Positions 26,304 to 37,100 of a stretch of DNA of 64,000 nt are shown here, one piece after another. The position numbers and the translations under genes were made by a program. The notes beneath the pieces were generated by a model. That model worked only from the letters and a program-made list of their open reading frames with translations. It ran no database searches and was not told the origin of the DNA. Numbering within the stretch: the stretch's first letter is position 1; the number at the start of each line of letters is the position of its first letter. This DNA comes from Sinonovacula constricta (lineage: Eukaryota > Mollusca > Bivalvia > Cardiida > Solecurtidae), in the NCBI GenBank assembly GCA_007844125.1, contig CM017556.1:25337714-25401713 (forward strand), given 5' to 3'.

Positions 26304-26673
26304 CAGGCGCGTTTCTGCCATTACGCACATTACGCACGTGCGTAACCTCCATTCGAATTATCGAAAAACTAAAAGTACCAAAAACACTAAGAAAGTCGAT
26401 GCCTAACCCGGGTTAGGAATGATATATTTTATTCTCGTAGTTTCTATGTTGTAAAATTTTATTACCACACCAATCAAGTTAAAATTGTTTAAAATTATTA
26501 AACTTATACATGTCAGGATTTTAGTCCTTCATATTTTGCGTTAAGTTCCTCGCATGTCTGCATTTTAACTGTTATTGGTTAGAAAAGAACCGAATGCATT
26601 AAAAAGTAGTACAACAAAGGTTATTTCCCTTGTAATTCAGCGTAACTTCAAAAATGGCCCTGATACGCGCCTG
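26304..26673. mobile_element. 370-bp hAT-type MITE with intact target duplication
   Basis: Inverted ends CAGGCGCGT ... ACGCGCCTG are bordered by perfect 8-bp direct repeats tctacacc (26296-26303 and 26674-26681), the length typical of hAT insertion. Just inside the left end is the palindromic 'acgcacgtgcgt', which is also found near the left ends of the 19338 and 62855 elements, so the families are related. It has no coding capacity. Confidence 0.82.
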
Positions 26674-28090
26674 TCTACACCATACTGATTCACATTATTC
26701 TTACACCGGGTCGACTAGTCGTGGAACTGCCCATTTTATCTGCTCCAGCATTAGCAGTGGAGGTTCAGTATTTAGCATGTTAACAACTGTTGTATGTCTT
26801 GACCAGAATTTGAACCCGACGTCTCCTGTCGCTGGAGCCCTATTACATATAGATTGTTCTTAAGTGAAAGGTATGATTTAAAAACAAAAGATAAATGAAT
26901 AAAATAACTGCAACAAAAATCTGCGCTGGGCAAACTGAAACAGTTGTGATATAATGATGGTGTTGACTCAACAAAAGTCAAAATGAGACCTTATTATTCA
27001 ACATCATTAATTTGTCGAAATTCTTCCTTGTTTCAAGAAAGCTGCATCGTAAAAATATTTTGGGCATTGCATCAGCTGATTCATCTGTTTTTCATCAATA
27101 AGAGCAGCTCAAATTCAAATTGTAAATTGTTTTACAGACACGAGCTCAGACGAACTAATTAAACGACAGTTCATGTCGAGGTTGTTTGTTATAGACGCTG
27201 ATACACATTTTAACCGATTTATCTCCTCCGACAAAGGGTACACATAGCATATCGTCGTTTATTAGGGGTAGAATGATATGATATAAGACAACAATAACCA
27301 TGATAAACCTGTCTAGACGTGATAAACTTTATCATGACTTCATTACGGGAGCATGTGAATAGTATTATGTGGACCAAATTTGGATATGCGCTCATTGTAT
27401 TGTAAGGATTTTCAACGAATATTATTAGCTACATGTTGTTTTTGTTTATCTAACTTTTAACCAATAAATCAACTAATAAGCACGGGTCTGGAAGAAGTTA
27501 AGTTCTGTAAAACTTGGTACGTTAAGCAATGTCAACGTAAAATCAACGTCACTAATGAGTTTTAAGTTAACATTTTAACGCGTACTTTGTGTAGTACAAA
27601 ATTAAATTTTACAGCGCACAAAAATGGTATATTTGTCAAGTTTGACAAAGCTTGCATGACCAGCTCCCTTCCATATGGATCTTAAATAGCTACATTAGCA
27701 AAATTCCTCATGTGTTTTACTTCTAGAACTATTCTTTCCCTTCTATTATTTTCGTCTGCATTGTAGTTAACAATGAAGCATTTACTTAAAATCTCCATGC
27801 TTAAATATTTACACTATTTTTTAATATGACGCTATATCTATTAACTAACTTGTCACATTCGCAGGAGTAACAGTTGTTACAATGCCCACAACAGCTACAG
27901 CGACAACAGCAGCAGTAGCAACAACAACAGAAATCACGAGATTTTGGTCCTTGAGCAACCCTTTTTATGCACATTGCTTCAAATACGAAGTACACGCATT
28001 CTGGGAATGGAAAGTCGATAAGGTTTAATATAAGCTGAAAATATGTTTCCAAACTGATTGAAATAAAATCATACAGTTTACATTTGGATA
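26674..28090. other. Intergenic DNA with a tRNA-like trace
   Basis: On the minus strand at about 26790-26850 there is 'tcgggttcaaattct', a B-box-like sequence, which suggests a decayed SINE. A short CAG/ACA-type tract lies at about 27880-27930. No exon was seen. Confidence 0.4.
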
Positions 28091-28175
28091 CCTTTGTCCT
28101 GTGCCTGTTTTTATTTTTGGTATGTATTGCAATGCTCATAGGATTTTGTTATATATTCTTATTAACTAAAATAAC
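28091..28175. repeat. Short dispersed sequence preceding the 93-bp satellite
   Basis: 'cctttgtcctgtgcc', 'ttgcaatgctcatagga' and 'ttatatattcttatt' recur in the same order at 57721-57806, where they again precede a tandem array. It is probably part of a repeat family that carries or attracts tandem arrays. Confidence 0.65.
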
Positions 28176-28333
28176 AACAAAAACATGTTCAGTTATAATA
28201 AAGGCAAAGAAGAGTAGCAACAAAATCAATAGCAAAAATAAAAATATAATGAACAAAACTTCACCTGGAATTGAACTACGGACTTTCCCGTACCAGGGAA
28301 CAGACGGCATTACTTCACTATTAACTAAACCGA

Positions 28334-29947
28334 TGACTTCACGTACCTAGGACAGAAGCTTTACTTACTTCACTACCAGGCTCGGTCGACTATCGGATAA
28401 CGTGACCTTAACCCGGAGTTGATCCAGGGAATTTACGAACATAGGACAGATGCTTTACTTATTCACTACCAGGCTCGGTCGACTATGGGATAACTTGACC
28501 TTAACCCGGAGTTGATCCAGGGACTTCATGTACCTAGGACAGATGCTTTACTTATTCACTACCAGGCTCGGTTGACTATCGGATAACGTGACCTTAACCC
28601 GGAGTTGATCCAGGGAATTTACGAACATAGGACAGATGCTTTACTTATTCACTACCAGGCTCGGTCGACTATGGGATAACTTGACCTTAACCCGCAGATG
28701 ATCCAGGGACTTCATGTACCTAGGACAGATGCTTTACTTATTCACAACCAGGCTCGGTTGACTATGGGATAACTTGACCTTAACCCGGAGTTGATCCAAG
28801 GACTTCATGTACCTAGGACAGATGCTTTACTTATTCACTACCAGGCTCGGTTGACTATGGGATAACTTGACCTTAACCCGGAGTTGATCCAGGGACTTCA
28901 TGTACCTAGGACAGATGCTTTACTTATTCACAACCAGGCTCGGTCGACTATGGGATAACTTGACCTTAACCCGGAGTTGATCCAGGTACTTCATGTACCT
29001 AGGACAGATGCTTTACTTATTCACTACCAGGCTCGGTCGACTATGGGATAACTTGACCTTAACCCGGAGTTGATCCAGGGACTTCATGTACCTAGGACAG
29101 ATGCTTTACTTATTCACTACCAGGCTCGGTTGACTATGGGATAACTTGACCTTAACCCGGAGTTGATCCAGGGACTTCATGTACCTAGGACAGATGCTTT
29201 ACTTATTCACAACCAGGCTCGGTCGACTATGGGATAACTTGACCTTAACCCGGAGTTGATCCAGGGACTTCATGTACCTAGGACAGATGCTTTACTTATT
29301 CACAACAAGGCTCGGTTGACTATGGGATAACTTGACCTTAACCCGGAGTTGATCCAGGGACTTCATGTACCTAGGACAGAAGCTTTACTTATTCACTACC
29401 AGGCTCGGTTGACTATGGGATAACTTGACCTTAACCCGGAGTTGATCCAAGGACTTCATGTACCTAGGACAGATGCTTTACTTATTCACAACCAGGCTCG
29501 GTCGACTATGGGATAACTTGACCTTAACCCGGAGTTGATCCAGGGACTTCATGTACATAGGACAGATGCTTTACTTATTCACAACAAGGCTCGGTTGACT
29601 ATGGGATAACTTGACCTTAACCCGGAGTTGATCCAGGGACTTCATGTACCTAGGACAGATGCTTTACTTATTCACAACAAGGCTCGGTTGACTATGGGAT
29701 AACTTGACCTTAACCCGGAGTTGATCCAGGGACTTCATGTACCTAGGACAGATGCTTTACTTATTCACAACCAGGCTCGGTCGACTATGGGATAACTTGA
29801 CCTTAACCCGGAGTTGATCCAGGGACTTCATGTACCTAGGACAGAAGCTTTACTTATTCACTACCAGGCTCGGTCGACTATGGGATAACTTGACCTTAAC
29901 CCGGAGTTGATCCTGGGACTTCATGTACCTAGGAAAGACGCTTTACT
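28334..29947. repeat. 93-bp satellite array with tRNA-like units
   Basis: About 17 near-identical head-to-tail units; 'gatccagg' starts at 28421, 28514 and 28607, giving a 93-bp period. Read on the minus strand the unit resembles a tRNA-like sequence: an A-box-like 'ctggtagtgaataag', an anticodon-like middle 'ctgtcctaggtac' and a T-arm/B-box-like 'ccctggatcaactccggg'. Single-base variants (gactatgg/gactatcg, actacc/acaacc) are shared between non-adjacent units, a sign of ongoing exchange. Not coding. Confidence 0.9.
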
Positions 29948-30289
29948 TACTTCACTACTAACCGTGAAGCTGGTAGTCTTGATATGGAAAAAACCTTGAC
30001 ATTCCTTCTAGGCCTATATATTTCGGCGGTATCTTGGCCGGTTTTGACGTTACGCATTACAGAAAATAACTTGTAGAAACTTTTGAATATATCGGTCATT
30101 TTAACTAATAATAGGCAATGCGAATCACTACCAGACTAAAACCGACGTTATACGTTAATGATAAAAATCACTGATGTGTGGTGATTTTATAACAAGAATT
30201 AGAAAAAAATATAACATTCCTATTAAGGATTGACTTCTTTGTGTTTTTACTTTAGTTTTCGATTTCGAACGAGATAAGTGGTAACTATC

Positions 30290-30870
30290 AGAAACGCGCC
30301 TGATTATACTACCAAGCTCGGTCGATTTTGATTTAACTTGACATGAAGTTGAACCAGAAACTTAACCAGGCATAGATGACTTTGGATGTTTTGACCTTCG
30401 CTTACCTATGGCAGCACCTCCAATTACTTCACTAGCAGGCGCGGTCTGCAATGATCTGGAGTTGAACCAGAGACCTTCTTGAACCTAGGACCGACGCTCT
30501 TCTTATATTACTACGACAGTCGGCCGACTTTGATGTCTCAGCCTTGGATTAAAGCAGTGAACTTCTCGTTACTTGAACAGATCCTCTACGTACTTCACTT
30601 CCCGGGTCGGTCGACGTTGAAATAACTTGCCCTGGAATTGAACCAGGAACCTTCCTGCAAATAAGACACCTTCCTTCTACCTATATGTCCTTTAGCACCA
30701 GCGTCATTGGACTTTGATAATTCTTGGCCTTGGCTTGAACCAGGGACTTTCCGTACCTATGGCATATGCTCTACTTACTTCACTACCCGGGTAGGTCGAC
30801 TTTGAAATGTCTTGACCTTGGGCTGAATCACCTCAACGTACCTGGGACAGACGCACTATAAAACTACTGC
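30290..30870. repeat. Degenerate tRNA-like repeat units beside the satellite
   Basis: Diverged relatives of the 93-bp unit with more ancestral-looking features: on the minus strand at about 30636-30655, 'cctggttcaattccagg' is a self-complementary T-arm with a good B box. Units here are longer and irregular, as expected for the edge of an old array. Confidence 0.65.
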
Positions 30871-32805
30871 AATACCAAAGCCGGTTTGCATTACGCGTAC
30901 GCGATACTAGATCAAATCTGTGCGATAAAAATATTTATAGCGGTCAAAATATGTAACTCTACTTTGTACGCTGATAAAACTGTTGTTTTCCCATCTATGC
31001 ACTGTAACAATCAGCACGTGTATTTTTCTAAACTGTTTTATATAGACGTTGCTATTGTCATATTGCTAAAGTCTTAATATATATTTAGAAATACTAGACA
31101 TTTTCTATTCAGTGAGTATTCTTTTTCCATTTTAATTCATAGCGCAATATATGTAATTGCGTTAGAAATATAGCTTATTCATGTCACAATAATTTAAATA
31201 AACAACGACATTGGTGAATTTATCTGATGACCTCACACGTTATGTCCCTTTAAGCTATTCTTATTCCTGTACACGCCCTTTCATCCCAAAGGTAAAGGCT
31301 AAGTCTCTTTGTGGGGCTGGAGTGTGTGGGTCCAAAATATTGATCATAGATTTTAAATATGTCCTTTATAGGCTTCTATACGCAGCTTGTAGTCCTCGCG
31401 GAAGCTAGCTTAAACAACTTTATGCGACTTTAAATTGCGTCAGAACTTTTTTTACTTTAAAACATTACTTAGTACATTGTATTACTTAGATATCAATTTA
31501 TGTAAACACTTGCGCTAATTTATTTCAAATATATCTGTTTTGTTCCACTGCCTGTATTTGAGAAATCCCTGAGAAAGTGCTAGGTTATAAGCATCCCCAG
31601 TTGTCGTTCCTTTTGCCGACTGACCGTTCCAAGTTGGTAACTGTTAAGTTTATTCTATTTATGTAATGTCTCGTCTCAGGTTTATTTTTGTTTTCGTTGT
31701 TATTGTTTGTTGTTGTTTTTGTTGTTGTTTTATTGTTGTTTTGTGTGTGTGTTTTGTTGGTTCTGTGAGTGTGTTTTGTGTTGTTGTTTTTTGTTGGTGT
31801 TGTTTGTTGTTGTTGTTTGTTGTTGTTTTTGTTGTTGTTGTTGTTTTACCATTTGACTAGAAAAAAGTAACATCTATTTTAAATAATTTGTAAACGTCGA
31901 GTGGCGAGCGTTTCTTGTTTTTAAAAGCATATTATACTTTAAAATTGCAGTCAGGAGAGGCTGTCAGTAGAGCTATGTAAAACAGAACAAAATTAAACAA
32001 TAAAACGTGACTGTGGCGTATATAAAATAAAATTCCAAACTTATTGTGACACGTGAACTTTTGTAGAACGCGGTAGAAAAGTGTTAAAACATGTTATCTT
32101 ATTACATCCAGATATAGGATTAGTTATACGATTGTTGGTATCAGTTTTTAACTCACACCTACTGCTATCGTACCAGTAAATAACACAGTCGTTCTTGCTA
32201 TATACAGACCCTGTACCGCCGTACCATATCTAGGCGAGTGATGAAACCTTTGCGCCCATTCAAACGTTGACTTTCTACTAACCGAATTTTCATCCAATCA
32301 GATGAACTAGTTATGATTCATAGAAGTCATTCCCAATTCTGTTTCAAATCATCTTGACCGAATATTATAATAAATAATCGTCACCAGCGTTGTCACATGG
32401 TAGCGCGCTCGTCCTTTCAATGGCATGATAGAATGGCGTAATATTGATTAGTAGCTGCATGAAGAGCATAACATGTTTACAGTTTCTACCAAAATCTTCT
32501 AAGACGAATCAGTGTCACAGTTCTTAATGAAAACAACCTGTAACGAATAAGGCTTGATTATATCGGTAGGAATGGTCCACAGAAAACACGTGTGAAATTT
32601 CATTCCAATCTGCATGCGATGGGAGTTGACATCTATACGCTTTGTACGACTATTTTCTTTATAGAATAGTCAAGTTAAATATATAGAATATATCAGAGGA
32701 ATAAAGAAACGATCACATTTTTGACACCATTTTGTTCTACTGTCCACTGCTTCTATATAAAAGCACGAATTTAAAAGTATTTATATATTTATTTGTTTTG
32801 CTTTT
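30871..32805. other. Intergenic DNA
   Basis: No exon recognised. At about 31606-31640 'ttgccgactgaccgttcc' matches 57661-57680, a second piece of the repeat that precedes the large satellite. At about 32385-32420 a tRNA-like 'tggtagcgcgctcgtcc' suggests a SINE remnant. Confidence 0.45.
31686..31847. repeat. TTG-rich microsatellite
   Basis: Interrupted (TTG)n with short TG runs. The Val/Cys/Phe-rich frame across it is translated repeat. Confidence 0.9.
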
Positions 32806-33038
32806 GCGATACATTGCCGCAACCAATTATGATAATTATAGCGACGTCTAGCTGTTTTGGTGGAGGAACACCCCTAGACAAATGTCTGGGTAGAACCACC
32901 GGCGCACCACAGGTCAGCTGGATGACCTACCCTCATTATGTCCTTCGCCCTTAGCGGAACTCGAACACCCACGGTGGGAGGCTAAGCAGTCAGAGGAGTT
33001 ACAAATCGGCGACTCTACCACAACCCCTCTGGCTGCCC
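32806..33038 (-). mobile_element. tRNA-derived SINE, family 1, best copy
   Basis: On the minus strand it starts ggcagccagaggggttgtgg, with an A-box-like 'ttgtggtagagtcg' and a B box 'gtgttcgagttccgc' about 60 bp later, the layout of a tRNA-derived RNA polymerase III promoter. The body (ggttctacccagacatttgt, cctccaccaaaa) is shared with 11865-12093 and 13376-13521. Confidence 0.75.
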
Positions 33039-33781
33039 CTTATTAATTTTTAATTTTTACACCATGGATCGTATTCATAAAGTATCGTTTTAATTATTTT
33101 TCTGACATAAACTTCTAAATTTAATTCCCTTTAACCTAAAAGTATAATCTACGAAAAAAAACTTAATTTAAATCGTAAGAATTTCGTTACATTTTTTATT
33201 AATTCAGAATTTTCTTGTTGTTAGGTAGGAAAAGATAACTACGATTCTTTATGGTTATGTCCCCTGTCCTATACAAAGATCGAACGTCTACTGCAACAAA
33301 TACTAGTTTTCCATGGTCAAGTTGTGCTAGATAATTAGTCACTGCTGAGGACTTAATATAGCCACACTTTGAAGTAATAGTTATACTTGTTGACGAATTG
33401 GTAATCGTCCATGCTTTAATATGAAGATCTAATAAAGAAGTACAAATAATAAAACTTAATGATAATGACATGGTATTACTTGTGAATGAATAAATGTCTT
33501 TATTGTTGGCGAGTTAATCTTAAACAGATGTTGACTAATTAAATAACGAGAAATCGCATTCCAAAAGTATCCCACAAAAACACTTTAGAAACTATTTTAA
33601 CCTTGCTGTTACATGTATTAGGTGGAAACACATCAGATTCTGTTGAAACAACATGCTACATGAAATGCACTTTAATTTGTTGATAACCAACAAACAGTAG
33701 TAGCAATATCAACAATCTCTGTCTAGGGTACTCACGCATGTATCTCCTATGACGTCATCAGACTGATATCAGCTGCACTGG

Positions 33782-33790
33782 TATATATAT
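33782..33790 (+). promoter_or_regulatory. TATA box of the dehydrogenase gene
   Basis: TATATATAT about 50 bp before the ATG at 33840, in an otherwise mixed sequence. It predicts transcription starting near 33812 and a very short 5' UTR. Confidence 0.6.
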
Positions 33791-33839
33791 CTATTCACGA
33801 CACCAGGCGAAATCATAATTCGAGCATCGACCATTCAAT

Positions 33840-34173
33840 ATGTACCTGCTTTTCTGGATCTATGGTGCAGTCTCCGTACTGTTTCTGCTAGCAGCCATCT
33901 TTATCAGGGCACTTCTGCTTCGAGTCCATGTCAGCAATGCAGAAAAGCGGACAGTGTTCATAACTGGCTGCGACTCCGGTTTCGGGGAGCTGCTTGCTAG
34001 AACACTGGATTCGAAAGGTCTGCGGGTGTTCGCCGGATGTTTGACAAAAGATGGCGCAAACTCTCTGAAGGAAAAAACATCGGACCGACTAGAAACGATT
34101 GTCGTAGATATTACAGACAAAATGTCGGTGAAGAACTGTTTTGAATTCGTCAAGGGGAAACTGAACGGAGAAG
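33840..34173 (+). CDS. SDR exon 1: anchor and cofactor site
   Basis: ATG 50 bp after the TATA box. It encodes the membrane anchor, then RTVFITGCDSGFGELLA (TGxxxGxG cofactor motif) and VVDITD (the conserved Asp strand). Donor gtaagt, phase 1. The frame is intact. Confidence 0.9.
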
Positions 34174-37100
34174 GTAAGTTACAAAGAGTCGCAATGAACT
34201 TGTTTTAATAATATTCAATAAAGACAGTCGAGACTTATTTTTAACTGTTCTGTCTAAGTACTTACCGTTGTTTTGATTGTCTCCCTTTTGTTTCAAAGAT
34301 GTTGCTTTGCCTTCCATTGAACTGCACCTATTCTAAAATAGAACTCGTTGGTAAAATAAAAAAAAGATGCCATACAGTTGCGTTTAATCAGACGACTATG
34401 TATGGAGGGAGATGTTTGGCAGCAGGGGTATGCTTTTTTAAAAACAGATATAGCGACGGAATACGTGAAATTGATTATTCTAAGCCTGTAATTGTATTTT
34501 ATTTTGTCGATTGGGAAACAAGTTCTTTCAATTTATATTTATCGCTCTCGACTGCCCATTTTCTAGGTAGAACCAGTATTCAGGTACACTGTGCAGCAAT
34601 GTGCAGCAAATAGTCTTGCTCAAGCACTAACACCACGTGATAAGTTTCGGGGTTCGGACACGGGACCCTCATATCCGTAGTCTAACGTCTTAACCACTAG
34701 ACCACGGATTATTTTCCACAATAACCTCGTTAAACTTCTTTAAGCATTTGCAAGGCCGTCGTTTGCAATTTACCGTATAATGTACATCTATTTTAAAACT
34801 CATTTCTATGCGTAAAATCAATCTGCAATCGACGATTCCATCTCACCGAATAATCCAGCTGCGATTTATTAGAGACTAGTTAAGGTATAAGGAATAACAT
34901 TTCTTCCAGATATATCCGTAAGTGTATGCAATTGACTAGTACGTCTTGTGGCATTTTCTCGCCAAGGTGTCTTCGGGATTGTCTTTACCTGGCGAGTTGT
35001 AGCCTTTTAAGACGTTTGTTCGACATGGAGATCCCTGTTCGAGTCTACTACAAGACGCGACGAATTAATTGTAGTTCGCCGCAAATTGTGGCCAAGTCGT
35101 GTTCTAGTTTGACCAGTGTTTCCAACATAAAATTAACATGTTCTACAGCTGATGAAAGTTGTTTGGGTATTAGCTTTAAAGATAACAGAAAAAATGAAAG
35201 AAAGCATTCTTTACAAACATATTTTGACAAGCCTCAATGTGCTTTATAGACGACTCGCTTGCATTCTTCGTCGTATGCGGTTTTGTTTGATATTTATCAA
35301 CTTCATAAAAGAAAAATATCCTAAATTGCGACAAAATATTCATGCACAGATTTGCGATTTATGAAGTTACATTATAAGCCATAGCAAGATCAATATATCC
35401 CATTAAAATTATCATATATTCATTAAACAGGTATACGTAATATTCATTTTCTCATAACACAGACAACTTAGCTTATTGAAATTTTGACAATATAGGTTCA
35501 AAACACAGTCTTCAAAGATATTAATTATAATCCTTAATTTCAATAACGAAAGGAAATTAGTAGCGTGTGTTGGTGGATTTTCTATGCAAAAACTGTTGTG
35601 TTGTTTTTAATTTTCTCTTGTCTATTTTTGTGGCAAATTCATTTTGGTTGTAATCTAAATTTTCTTTCAAATGACTTACGAAATGAAAAAGAAAATTCAT
35701 GAATCAAAGAAATAAAAGTCAAGCTTGTCCGTAAGTTTTTGTTCGAGAAATTCCTGTAGTCATGGTGTCACACATTCCCTCCCGGTCTCACCTTTATGGT
35801 TTGAAATCACATAATATCAGCCTGTCTATGCTTCTAACACTAGTGCATACAGTGCATGTATTGTTTATTTTGTGATAAAATTCTGAACTGGACTCTGAGA
35901 TCATTCGTAAAGGTCTGAAAGTTAAAGTAAACAATTTAAAATCTGGACAATCGGATGCTTGATAGTGAGTTCAGACTCAAAGCTTCATAATGTAGAGTCC
36001 AGGTTGACAAGAGGCTGGATGTAAACGTCAACAACGTATACTAAATTACTCCCTACTCTTACAAGGAATATAACTGTTTTGACACATAGAAGTAGCATTC
36101 AGTCTTACAGCTTTTAACCATCTATGGTTCTAAAAGATTTCAATGCTCGAAACTGATGTCTTGTTGTACCGATTGAAATTTATTTCTTTACAGGATTGTG
36201 GGGTTTAGTTAACAATGCCGGCGTGATGCCGAGCTACGCCTTGGCGGAGTGGCTGTCTGTCGAAGACTTTCGAAGTCGTGTTGTAAGGTGAATCTCTTCG
36301 GAACCATCTCTGTGACCCTGGCCTTTTTGCCCCTCCTCCGAGCTTCCCGCTGGGCGTCTTGTGACCGTCTGCAGCGTGACTTCAGATGTTGCCATTCCCG
36401 CCATTGCCAATTATTGCGTATCAAAGGCTGGGGCCAAGATATTCACTGTTTGTTTGAGGTAAATTTAGTTTTCATAAAAATAATATTTCACATTATATAA
36501 AAGTAACAAAAAAGAATGTTGTTCATCTAGAATTTGTCTTTTTTAATGTTTATGCGTTGACTTTTGAAGCATTTATCTTTTTAAAGCATATATTATACTG
36601 CCTTTACTGTTACAACACGCGGTTAATACAGTACAAGAACTTACAAAATGATACTGTGGTAAGACTAAGACTAATGTGTGTATTGCTGGTATATAAATTA
36701 TCATTCCATGTCCTGAGTTACTGTTTCTATCTGCATACAAGCTATCTTTTAATGGCGATGCTTAATTAAAAACTACACAATTCACTAGTCTTTTTCTACA
36801 TAAATAAAAAAATACTTTAGCCGCTATTCACTATAAAATTATTAATATATAGCTATTGATGTTGATCTCACACATATAAATATTTAGGCCTGTTTCTTAA
36901 GGATCGACCTGCTCAGGACTGTGTATACTTGACACGCTATGGTTCGCACTTAAGATATTCCTCGTTCGCTTTTGACCACTTTTACCGGGGTGAGGGAACT
37001 ATTAAGGGTTTAATTATTTGCCGTTCTCTGATTCGTTAAATCGATTGGTTTTGGACCGGTCCATGGGCAAATTTTGATAACGAATTGTTTATCTTAACCG

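Noticed and set aside
28334..29947. Array of functional tRNA genes
   Set aside because: The units are tRNA-like only in parts; the acceptor stem and a proper D arm are not evident, and the B box in the regular units is imperfect.
34926..35249. 107-codon + strand frame in SDR intron 1
   Set aside because: No recognisable domain, no suitable flanking splice sites, and a competing frame on the opposite strand.
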